A stretch of 64,000 nt of DNA, taken from assembly GCA_035771175.1 (NCBI GenBank), contig CM069613.1, forward strand, positions 4,460,001 to 4,524,000. The letters are read 5' to 3'. The notes under the pieces are model-generated. The model saw only the letters and a program-made list of their open reading frames with translations. It did no database searches and was not told the origin of the DNA. Origin of the DNA: Paratinospora sagittata. Lineage: Eukaryota > Streptophyta > Magnoliopsida > Ranunculales > Menispermaceae. The position numbers and the translations under genes were made by a program. Shown one piece after another: positions 14,107 through 26,100 of the stretch (positions within the stretch are counted from its first letter, which is position 1; the number at the start of each line of letters is the position of its first letter).

Positions 14107-17100
14107 CAACAACAACAATAGTAATAATGATTATTGTTATTATTTAAAGTAATTTTTTATTTAATAGGATTTAAGTTTTTTTTTGGTAGGATTTTAATTT
14201 CTAAATTGTAGTATGATACAAATTAGGTATTTTAGATTTCTAAAAATAATGGCTTTGAAATTGAAATTGATAGTTTTTGATTGAATGAAAAAAATATTGA
14301 GTATCTTACCCTTTCTTTTTCTTCTTTGTCTTCTTCCCTTCCCTTCTACTTCTCATTCTTCACTTCTTATTTCTTTCTATTTCTTCCTTTTCTTTCCTTG
14401 ATACTACATTAGAGCCAAGAGAGATGAGGTGAACAAGAAGATGGTGGAAAAATATTATTCAATTCATCAATTGTTTGTTTCCTCAATTTGCAACCTAAAA
14501 TTATTTATAACCCATGTCTATAACCCTAACTCAATCAAGAAACTCAAATACATCTAATCTTATCTAAAATCCTAACATATAACAATTCAAATATAAATAA
14601 ATAATCCAAATAATCAAATAAAATAAAATGAAAATCCTAGTCAATCTTTAACTCTCATACGTTGACGAGATACATGAGGGAAAGGGATAATATGTCCAGA
14701 ATCATCAATATTCATTAAATTTTATAAAGTGATTTGAATATATACGACAAAGATTGGTAGATGAAGTGATGAGGATAAGTGATGTTGAACTATAAAAAGC
14801 ATTGATAGATGAAAGAAAAGTTGTAAAATACCATGAGTATGGATTATTAAGGAAGGCAACCACGTGTGTTATAGGAGATTTGGCCTTGATAGAGTAGTGT
14901 GTAGGAACAAAATCCATGTTATTGATCGCATGTAGTTAAATGCAGGCTTTATTGAATTGATTTCTAGTAAGCATACATACAATTTATGGGACTATATTGT
15001 ATATCTTGATTGTCTTCTAAATTCCAAATATAGCTGGTAGGGTATCTTTGCATTTTTGTTTTGTTTTATTAATGTCTACTATTATTTTCATTGCTTTTGA
15101 TCTTTATTTATATTGGAAATGATGGTATTTGGCTCAGGTAGGAGTCCTTCACCAATGTGGGACCGCTTGGTATTTAATAAAATAAGGGAAAAGTTAGGAG
15201 GACGTGTTAGGCTTATGGTTTCAGGTGCTTCTCCCTTGTCTCCGGATATAATGGACTTCTTGAGGGTGTAAGTTATTCAACTCCTCTGCTGAATACTTCT
15301 CAACCTTTGCATCTTTATCTGTTGCTTTATTCTTATATATGAAAATTGTAGTCTTTAATCCCTTGAAAGAGTTGTTGAATTATTTTGCAGATGCTTTAGT
15401 TGTCGAGTCACTGAAGGGTATGGCATGACTGAAACTTCCTGTGTTGTAAGCGCAATGGATGATGGTGACACCTTGTCTGGCCATGTTGGTTCCCCTAATC
15501 CTGCTTGTGGTGAGTTATTTACTTATAACTTGTTAAAATATTTCATCTTACATTTCATTTAGCAATTTTAAATTGAGTTCTTCACGAGAATTGACATTAT
15601 ATAAGGGTTCCATTTTAGAAACCATTCTTGGGAAAATCCATCTTTAGAATTTTTGAGAATTTGGTTTCTTGTTTATTTGGAAAATATTTGCAGCAATATA
15701 AATAAAAAAGAACCCTATGCATTATATATTTACATTGGCCCAATTATACTCTTAGAAAATTCTCAAGGAACCCTATTGCTTTCCTTAAGTATGATTTAGA
15801 TGTTTAGTTGCAAATGGCTTAGGCAATGGACTAGTAGTGGCCTTAACGACACTAGTCCAAAGCATCTCTAAGCTTGTCGACCACTAGAATCTATTGGAAG
15901 TAACAGGTTGCAATTTACCAAATTATTTTTTCATTGTAGATGTGAAGTTTAGGAACTACTAATAGCTGTAAGAAATGCAGCCTATTGTTAGAGCCTTAGA
16001 GTTGGAACCAGTGATTCTTGTTTGATGTGAAAAACCTACTATCTGTTGGAATCTTTTTCTCTTTGTCACAACTCTTTTTTCTACTTTTCCATAAATGATG
16101 GTTGCTCTTTTCCTAATCAATGTTCATCTCCCTCATGTTGATGAGTATATGTAGGTTGCAATGATGCTCGCTCTTTTCCATAAATGATGCTTGGTGCAAT
16201 GGTAAGAGTTGTTGTCATGTGACCTAGGGGTGTTCATCCAACCGACCAACCCAAACCTTATGGGTTGGGTTGGATTTAGAAATTTGTAACTTGATCAGAT
16301 TTATGGGCTTTTCCTATGATTTTGTTCTTCATAGATGTCTTAGAGATTACTAGCGAGTTGTTATCTTTGTAGTTTTTTGGTCAATTTGGAAGGAACATAA
16401 CTCTCGCATTTTTTATGATCAAGAAAAAGACATTAGCGAAGTGTGGGATAACTCTTTTTACCTTGCCTCCCTGTGGGTTAGTGCTAGTAAGCTAGCTATA
16501 GGGGCTTCTCTTTGGGGGATTGATTGAGGGGATGGTACCCTATTTTGGAGAGTTTTGATTTTTAGTTCCTGAGTTTAGGCCTAGTTGTATATTCTTGTAT
16601 TGCTTCTTATACTTAATACAATTCTTCTCGTTTCTTGTAAAAAAAAAGATTAGTTTTGGTTGGGCCAAGGTTTTATTTAAATAAAAAAAAAGAAAAAAGA
16701 ATCAACATGACCCAACTTGAACTAAGTAAAAATAATATTTATTACTTTGTCATTCATTTTTGGTATAGTAACTTAGTATAATTGAATTACTTAAAATGTT
16801 ATAATAAAAATATCATGAAAGAAATCATTTTATTGTCTATTATAATATTCACTTAGAAATATGTTATAAAATGACATTTAGAATCTATAGATTGAGTAGA
16901 TCATGCAATTTTATTATCTATATGTTGTGTGGACCAACTGCACCTAAACCAACCCAAAGTTATTGGGTTGGGTTGGATTGGGTTCAAATTTTTTTCAACC
17001 CAACTTAATTGGGTTGGATTGGTATTTGGCCATAACCCAAACCAACCCGACTTGAGAACACCCTAGTGTGACCTGGTGGTCACGGGTTTGAGTTGTAGAA

Positions 17101-20100
17101 ATAGCCTCCTGTGATGTGGGGTAAGGCTGCATGCAATAGATTCAAAGTAGGTTGAACCTTCCCGGATCACATAAGTGGGAACTTCGTGCATTGGGCTGCC
17201 CCTTGATGGAAAAGAATGATTAATGAAATCTCACATTTCCTTGCAAGTTGCAACAATAGTTATGTTCGACATTTCTAGAAATGATTCTCTAGGATTTTTG
17301 CCGCAATTTATGAAATCTCCTCCTACAGTTTTGGAATTTCTTAACCACAAAACTGAAAGAATATAACAGCTTGATTAATAATAGTGTTTTTTGGGATGCT
17401 TATATCTGGAAACTCCTACTTAATCTAAAATAGCTTTACTAAGGCATCATTAATTAGTAGATATAGCAAACAAGTAAGTCAATTTGGCTAGCAATGCTAA
17501 TGGGCTGTGCTGGGATCTTTTACAAGTAAATCTCATTTCACTTAATCTAATTTTTTACCCGGACCAACACATTTTAAGTTTGGTTAAAGTAAAAGATGAA
17601 TGAATTGAGGTTCATTATACTATTCACAGGAAAGTGTATTTGTGTTTTATATTTATATTTACTTAATAATATGAATTTTATTGGAATTGTATCTTTGAGA
17701 GAAGTTGGAGGCTGAGAAGTGTTTGAACATTTTATGAAATTATATAGACAACCTTTTTCCACTGAGAAAAAAAGGAAGAAAAACCTACTTGTCTTCTAGT
17801 GTCATTTTTGTTGGCACATGTGACAAAGTGTGAGAAGATTGTGGTTATAGAAACATGATTTGTGGAAAAGGAAGAAATTGTTTTGTAAGATTTAGCTTTA
17901 TGTAGAACTAGTCTTTGTTTTCCTGTGGTGGCTGCAGGAAGTTTTAACTAATCAAAGTGGCTTTATAAAAACAATATTAAAGTAAAATAAAATTCAAATA
18001 AAGAAAATATTAATAAGTTATTGGTTCTAGGAGCTGTCAATGTAATGCACATGTATTTAACAAGTTGCACTTAATAATAATTTGGTTTTTATTGAATGTT
18101 GACATTTCTAGCCTGTCAGGATAATCAAATCAGTGATAACTTATAAATGTCTTTTGTCAAGATGTTCATTAACAAATGAGCATTAAAAAATTCACACATT
18201 TCCTGACTCACTCATAAACTGATTTTTTTTAAGATGGCTATTCAACTCAAAAGTTATGGCTCTTTCTAGGCAAAGGCCCAACAAAGGATTAGATCTTTCC
18301 TTTGGAAAGGAATGGATGGAGGCTCCTCTCTACATTTGGTCAAATGGGAAGTGGTTCAAAGACCGTTGACAAAAGGAGGTCTGGGTATTGGCAATTTAGT
18401 GGAAAGAAATAAGGTGTTGGGATCCAAGTGGTTGTGGCGCTTTATTCAGGAGAAAAACTCTTTATGGGTCCAAATCATCTCAAGCCTTTATGGTCATTCT
18501 TTGAGTGGGGCCCAACCTCAGGACGAAGAACTACTTATCGCAGCCCTTGGAAATTCATTGTCTCTAGTGCCTGATTTTCTGCCTCATATCAGTGCAAGAA
18601 TTGGAGATGGATGCTTATTTCACTTCTGGGAAGATAGGTGGAGTGGCAGCCACTATCGAGATACCAACAATGCTTTTTGGAACCATCCTACACCACATAG
18701 AAGACTTTTGACTTTGGTACCCAAGTTTCTTTGGGTCCTTCAAAGTTAGCACCATTTAAAACAGTCTTCTCAACCCAAGCAAGCCTACCCTTCTTAGTTC
18801 TCTTAAGTGGGCATCTAAGTATGGTGTAGCCTGTTGGCCCAGAATACGTCCAAGAGGGGGGTGATGCGTTTGATTCCACATTAGCTGATGCATTCCCACT
18901 TCTGTACTGTCTTGCATCTCTCCAAAATGCACCAATATGCTCTTTCGTGACCCTTTCCTCCTCATCTCCTAACCAAAATCTATGGTGGAACCTTAACCTT
19001 TCCAGAGCCCTCACACATCGTGAGCAAATTGAGGCTGATTCTATTATTGCTAGACTTGAACATGTGTCGTTGTCCTCCAACCCAGATGGTTTTGCTTGGT
19101 CCCTTCATTCTTCATGTTGCTTCACATGCAATTCATATTTTGAACATTTAGTTGATACTTGATAACCCTTCATTTCCTATATTTCCTCTAGCTTGTCCTA
19201 TATGGCATGCTCAGGCTCCCTCAAAGGTAACGGTAAGGTTGAATGGTTGCACTTAGGAAAGTTTTTACTTTGGACATAATCCAGGAAAGGTTACCTTTTA
19301 TCTGTCTATCACCCCATTGTTGCTCTTTATGTTTGTAGGACAGTGAGTATGCAGATCATTTGTATATCTCATGTCCCTTCACTAATAATGTATGGAAGAA
19401 GTAGACTAGGTTCTTGGAAGGAAAGTTCTTGGTCCCATCGTCCTTTGAGGAATCTCTGTCTATGTCCCATCTCCAAGGGACAACTCGGAAGGACAAAGGG
19501 ATTATGATTTTGGTTGGACTTGCAACCCTGTGGTCTATTTATGTGGAGCGTAATAGGAGAATTTTTTAAGGTGTGCAAAAGTTTGTATTTGGGACGATGC
19601 TCTTTGGCTGGCTTCTAGCTGGGTTGCCTGTTCAAAGTTTGCATCCGGTTTTTCTGTGATGGATTGGAATAGAAACTGGATAAATCACATGTAGGGCTGG
19701 GTGTCGTTTAGTTTGATCTTCAGGCTTGTTGAGTACCTCTTGTACTCCTTATGTACTACATGATCTACATCTCATTATTATAATATATAATCATTTTTTA
19801 TTCATGCAAATCTTATCAACCTCATTCATGCTTCTTCTTTTATGAAACTCTTCCAATCATTTTTTATCATATGGATCATTAAATCCTCATGATTGCGGCT
19901 GATTTCTTTTGCAACAAGTGAGAAACTTCTTTTGTCTTATTAAGGATTATTATAATTGACAGAGGCTATAGTTTCCAGTGGAAGCTCTTCCTTGTATTCA
20001 TTTAATGTATTTCTATTTTTTGTACTTGTGTTTCAGAAATCAAGCTAGTGGATGTTCCCGAAATGAATTACACCTCTGAGGATATGCCCTGTCCTCGTGG

Positions 20101-23100
20101 TGAAATCTGTATCAGGGGCCCTGTAGTTTTCCAAGGCTATTATAATGATGAAGTGCAGACGTACTCACCTTACACTTATAATTTCTACCATGTCTTTATT
20201 TTATTTATTTTTTACATAATTTGTCTAATGATTCGATTGAATTGGACAGGAGAGAAGTAATAGATGATGATGGTTGGCTGCATACAGGTGATATAGGGAT
20301 GTGGTTGCCTGGAGGACGTCTAAAGATCATTGATAGGTAAAATATCAAAGTCCTTTGCGATGCTCCTAAGGGGAATTGATACCAATAGTGTTAGCTTTGG
20401 CTGACATTTTATAAGACATTTTTTAGTAAACTGCCCAGTGACTATTGTAAGTCCAAAGCAGTAAACCAAAACTTGGATCAACTAGTGAAGTCAGCATGAA
20501 CTTTAAAGAAGAGAAAAACTTAACCTTAACTCTCCACATTTCCTCTTAAAATCTTGTGGGATTCCTTCATAGCTATGGAAATCAAATCAGCTTTTAGATG
20601 TTGTCGGATTATTACTGAAGTCGTTTTCTCTCACCTAAGGCATTTGAAATCAATTCTCAAGCTATAAGCTTGGAGTCCACTAGTACTACCCTTGATGTCA
20701 AAATTTAGATTGAATTTCAATTGGTAATTGATCTCAATTATTATTCAATAGATTGTTAAAAGGAAAAAGAAAAAAATCTAAACAAGATAAACTGAAAGCA
20801 AACCACATTACATCTTTCTTTCTTTTTTCAAAGTGGTAAAGACCTCCAAAGACAAAAACATCCGCATGTCTAAAAACTATTAGGTGCCAATTTATTCCAA
20901 TTTCCAATAAAATTAAATCAGATTGCTACTTTTTCAATACAAATCCCAAATTGGAATAAATCCCTTATTCACTAGGTATTCTAGAACCCTCTAGATTGGA
21001 ACAACACTAGATAAATGGTCAATTTTTAACAACTAAACTGAGAAAAAAGTGATTTTTTTTCCAAATTATTTTCTGAAACATATAATTATTTAGATTTTAA
21101 AATTGGAATTGGTCTTGATTTTGCTTGAGATTGACTAAGTAGTCAAAGGTGGATGGTAGCACGCCTTAAAGGCAAAGGAGCCCCTTGACACTTGAGGCAT
21201 AAGGCGCAAGGCGAAGTGCGCACTTGAGTGAAGTAAAGTGCTAAAATACAAAAACTCAACATATACTAAATTACTATGAAATAATAAAATGATAGTTAAT
21301 GAATAATTTGAATTATTCCTCCATTTTGAACTAAGATATCAAAACAAATTACTTTCCTAACAAAGTGAATGATTGTTATAGTTAGTGTTGGAGACAGCTT
21401 TTAGCGATTCTAGTTTATCTATTCTAGGATTTATCTTTATCATTTCTATCCTATCTATTCTAGGATTTATCTTTATCATTTCTATCCTATCTATTCTAGG
21501 ATTTAAGTTTATCTTTCTTAAAATAAATCAGGTTGTTAGGTTGTTATCTTGTTCCTATTTTCTAGGGTGAATATTTCTTTAGTTCTTAGCCTCTATGTAC
21601 TGACTGATCTATAAAAGGGATCAGTCTTTTCATTGAATAAGATAGAGAAAAAGAGTTCTTTGCCTCTCTGATTCCATGGTATCAGAGCAGTTCTGAAATC
21701 GACAATTTAAATGGCTAAGACAGCCATGACAGGGGCAAGCAGAGCATCATCTGAAACCTCTACAGGGCTGTCCCAGCCATGATGGGAGAAAATAAAGACT
21801 CTAATGCTGGACAAACCACTCCTGAAGGTTCAGCTTTAGCTATAAAAGGACCAAGTAATCAGCACAAGATATTGGGAAGTCAAAGAATGGAGAAAAGAGG
21901 CGACAAAATATGGTGTGATCACTGCCAGCGTCCTCAATATACCAAAGAAACTTGTTGGAAACTCCATGGCAAGCTACCAAATTGGAAACCAAGGGGGCAA
22001 ATTGATGATAGAGGGTTCCAGGCAGTAGTTGAGGATCAAGGAGGCCTGCAAAGTGCATACTCTCCAAACACACTTCTTTCCCTCAACAAGGAGTAGATAG
22101 AACAACTGTATAAGCTTTTAAACCAATCTCAACCCATTCCTAGTGTCAGTTCTTGCAGTCTAGCACAGTCAGGTAATTTCTTAGAGGCTCTTAGTGCATC
22201 AGTGACATAAAAAACACCCTGGATCATTGATTCGGGGGCATCAGATCATATGACAGGTTCTTCTCATCTTTTTTCCACCTTTACTCCATGTTCTAACCTT
22301 GGGAAAGTGAAAATAGCTGATAGGTCTTTGTCTACTGTTTCTGGTAAAGGTTCCATTACAATTTCTGACACCTTAACCCTTCACTCTGTTTTACTAGTCC
22401 CAAACTTATCCTGTAACTTGCTGTCCATCAGTAAATTAACCAAAGATCTCAATTGTGTGGCTAAATTTTACTCTTCTCGCTGTGAATTTTAGGAGTTGCA
22501 CTCGGGGAAGACGATTGGCAATGCTAGATGGCATGACAGACTTTATTTCTTTGAGGATGAGGACACTAGACAAGCCCTTATATCTGGCTGTGATTCTTTT
22601 TCTGTTTCTGGTAATGCTGACATAATGTTGTGGCACTATAGATTAGGCCACCCTAGCTTTCCTTATTTGAAGACTTTGTTTCCCTTACTCTTTCGAAATA
22701 AAAGTCCTCATTCATTTCAACGTGAAATATGTCAATTGGCCAAACACAATCGATCTATTTTTCCTTCTCAACCATATAAATCATCTAAACCCTTTGCATT
22801 GATTCATAGTGACATTTGGGGACTGGCTAAGGTATCAAACATCTCGGGCACTAAGTGGCTTGTAACCTTTATTGATGATCATACTAGACTATGTTGGGTA
22901 TATCTCCTAAAAGAAAAATCTGAAACCTGCCGTGTTTTCCAAACCTTCACAATTTGATTAAAAGACAATTTCAAGTTGACATCCAAGTGTTAAGAAGTGA
23001 TAATGGTCGAGAATATTTCCAAAATATTTTGGGGGACTACCTAACCGAACAGGGTATTATTCATCAAAGTTCATGCATCAATACACCCCAGCAAAATGGC

Positions 23101-26100
23101 TTGGCCGAGAGGAAAAATAGACACCTCTTAGAGGTTGCCCGTGCTATCATGATCACTATGAATGTTCCAAAGTATCTATGGGGAGACGCCATCTTAACGT
23201 CATCCTATTTGATCAACCGGTTGCCCAGTAGAGTGCTAGACCACCAAACCCCAATTTTTGTCCTCCAAACCTATCCCCATTTCCGCTCACTCAATTCTTT
23301 ACCTCTCAAAACATTTGGCTGTTCTGTTTTTGTTCATGATCATAGTCCATCTCGGGATAAATTCGACCCTAGATCAATTGAGTGTCTTTTTGGGCTACTC
23401 CCCTACCCAAAAGGGTTACAAGTGTTTCTCCCCTTCTACCCGAAAATTCTATGTTTCCAAATATGTTACTTTTTTTGAGTCTCAACCTTTCTTTCCCAAC
23501 ACCTCTCTTCAGGGGGAGAAGGTCAGTAATGAAGATTGTTGGTGGGAAAGAATTTCTCTCCCATATGAGCCTACTAACCTATCGAGGTTGTCATCCAATA
23601 TCCCCATTTTGTTACCTAGTACTTCAGACGATTCAAATATGGTGCTACAAGACCAATCTCATTCAGAAACAGGGGGAGATCCATCTGCAACAGTCCAAAA
23701 AGAGCTTCGTGTCTATACTAGACGATTGAATCCTCAAAGTAAAGAACAGCTCACAGCTTCTCATTGCCAAGGGCCTGAACCGAGACCAACTGAGAAAATA
23801 ATCAGCCCAGATAATGATGATGTCAACCTAGATATTCCAAGTAAATCCACTTTTGATGATCTTGATAGGCCTATAGCTCTTAGGAAGGGAGTAAGGTCAT
23901 GTACCTTACATCCCATTTCTCCCTTTGTGTCTTACGAAAAATTATCGCCATCATTTCGTGCCTTTACTTCTAATTTATCTAGTGTTGAGATTCCTAGGTC
24001 TATACAGGAAGCTCTATCTATTCCAGATTGGAGGAAAGCTGTTAATGAGGAAATGAAGGCCTTGGAGAAAAATGGGACTTGGTAGTTAGTGGATTTGCCA
24101 AGAGGAAAAAATACTGTTGGTTGTAAATAGGTATTTACAGTAAAATATAAGTCTGATGGGACAATTGAGAGGTATAAAGCCCGCTTGGTTGCAAAGGGTT
24201 TACACAGACATATGAGATAGATTACCAAGAGACCTTCGCTCTAGTGGCAAAACTGAACACTATAAGGGTCCTATTATCACTTGCTGCAAATTCCGATTGG
24301 CCACTTCAACAACTTGATGTGAAAAATGCTTTCCTCAATGGTGATTTGGATGAAGAAGTGTATATGGATGTACCACCTGGTTTTGAGGCAATGGGGACAA
24401 GGAATCAAGTCTGCAAACTAAGAAGACCCCCTTATGGGTTAAAGCAATCCCCTAGAGCTTGGTTCGAGAGATTCGCTAAAGTAGTTCGAAGTTACGGCTT
24501 TACACAAGGACAAACAGACCACACGTTGTTTTTCAAGCACTCACCAAATGGCATGGTCACAATCTTGATAGTGTATGTTGATGATATCATACTCACTGGA
24601 GATAACTTGGAGGAAATGAAGAGATTAAAGAGTGTTCTTGCAACAGAGTTCGAAATTAAAGACCTTGGCTCATTGAAGTATTTTTTGGGAATGGAAGTTG
24701 CTAGAAGTAAAAGAGGCATTTCCATCTCTCAAAGAAAATGTACTCTTGATTTATTAAAGGAGACAAGGATGTTAGGTTGTAAACCAGCTAATACACCTAT
24801 GGATCAAAACAAGAAAATTGGACAAGTTCCAAATGGAGTCCCGGTTGAGAAAGGTAGATATCAAAGACTTGTGGGCAGACTTATCTATCTCTCACATACT
24901 AGGCCGGACATAGCTTTTTCTGTAAGTGTGGTCAGCCAATTCATGCATGCCCCGTGTGAGGAACACCTAGAAGCAGTCTTTTTGGATCCTACGTTACTTG
25001 AAATCAACTCTTGGACGTGGTATTTTCTTCCAGAAATCTGAAGAGAAAGGAATAGAGGTCTTTACAGATGCAGATTGGGCAGGTTCCATAGATGATAGAA
25101 GGTCGACCTCAGGATATTGCACACGAGTACGGGGAAACTTAGTAACATGGAGAAGCAAGAAACAGTCCGTTGTAGCACGGAGTAGTGCTGAAGCTGAATT
25201 TAGAGCCATGGCTCATGGGATTTGTGAACTGATATGGCTCCAGCGACTGTTAGAAGAACTGAAAGTGCCCACAGTCAATCCTATGAAATTGTTTTGTGAC
25301 AGCAAAGCTGCTACAACCCCAGTCCATGATGACAGAACCAAGCATGTGGAAGTTGATCGTCATTTCATAAAGGAGGAGTACTAAGTGTAACTTACGTACC
25401 CACACAGGAACAAGTTGCAGATATACTAACCAAAGGCCTGGCTAGACAAAGTTTTGATGAGCTTACAAGCAAGCTGGGAATGTTGGACATATAAGCCCCA
25501 GCTTGAGGGGGAGTGTTGGAGACAGCTTTTAGTGATTCTAGTTCATCTATTCTAGGATTTATCTTTATCATTTCTATCTTATCTATTCTAGGATTTAAGT
25601 TTATCTTTCTTAAAATAAATCAGGTTGTTAGGTTGTTATCTTGTTCCTATTTTCTAGGGTGAATATTTTTTTAGTCCTTAGCCTCTATGTACTGACTGAT
25701 CTATAAAAAGGGATCAGTCTTTTCATTGAATAAGATAGAGAAAAAGAGTTCTTTGCCTCTCTGATTTCAGTTACATAACATTATACACATAAAAAAATTA
25801 GTACATATATGTTACTATTCAACTCAAAATTATTACATATAGATTATGATAACATTAGTTTTACAATGCTTAGTGCACAAGGGTCTCACCATTGCGGGGT
25901 CTAGGGAGAGACAATGTACACATCTTGGCCTCTACATTGGAGAGGTTGTTTCCGAACTCAAACTTGTGACCTCCAAGTCATAGTGGAGCAACCTCAATCC
26001 TTGCACCAAGGCTTGCCCTTCTAAAATGTAATTATAAATCAAATATTAGAAGTTTCGTGCATTTATTTTAAAAATTATAAAAAAAAATAATGTAATTGTT

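Larger units (their letters stand above)
6405..15137 (+). other. LACS intron 13 (8.7 kb), retrotransposon graveyard
   Basis: It separates the exon ending ...AILSG from the exon starting RSPSPMWDR. It contains a minus-strand SINE, a heavily degraded minus-strand Ty3-type element, a plus-strand LTR/primer-site/gag remnant, a Mutator-like insertion, and two pairs of long direct repeats. No host gene was recognised inside it. The splice donor (gtaagc at 6405) and acceptor (ctcag at 15133-15137) are intact. Confidence 0.8.
16187..17212 (+). mobile_element. Au-like SINE, split by an hAT-like insertion
   Basis: The left piece (16187-16224) carries the box-A-like cttggtgcaatggtaagag. The right piece (17066-17212) starts with gtgtgacctggtggtcacg, carries the box-B-like gggtttgagttg, and runs to ggtaaggctgcatgcaatag and gggctgcccctt. 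Both halves are textbook Au SINE order. Joined, they would form an element of about 177 bp. Confidence 0.75.
15510..20036 (+). other. LACS intron 15 (4.5 kb)
   Basis: It lies between exon ...SPNPAC and exon [12 protein letters not shown]. It contains a SINE interrupted by an hAT-like element that is itself interrupted by a LINE fragment (16187-17212), and a separate truncated L1-type LINE (about 18262-19790). Nothing recognisable was seen at 17213-18261 or in 15510-16186. Confidence 0.8.
21386..25769 (+). mobile_element. Ty1/Copia element 1, degraded
   Basis: A 4.4-kb element with TG...CA LTRs (21386-21676 and 25514-25769), a primer-binding site tggtatcagagc at 21677 and a polypurine tract cttgagggggag just before the 3' LTR. 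Its flanks are gttag (21381-21385) and gttac (25770-25774), a 5-bp target duplication with one mismatch. The two LTRs differ at about six bases, one single-base indel and one extra 36-bp repeat unit in the 5' LTR. This is roughly 2.4 percent substitution by eye, so it is older than Copia-2. Confidence 0.9.

Noticed and set aside
18688..19080. 130-codon minus-strand frame
   Set aside because: It is antisense to the L1 ORF2 remnant that explains this region.
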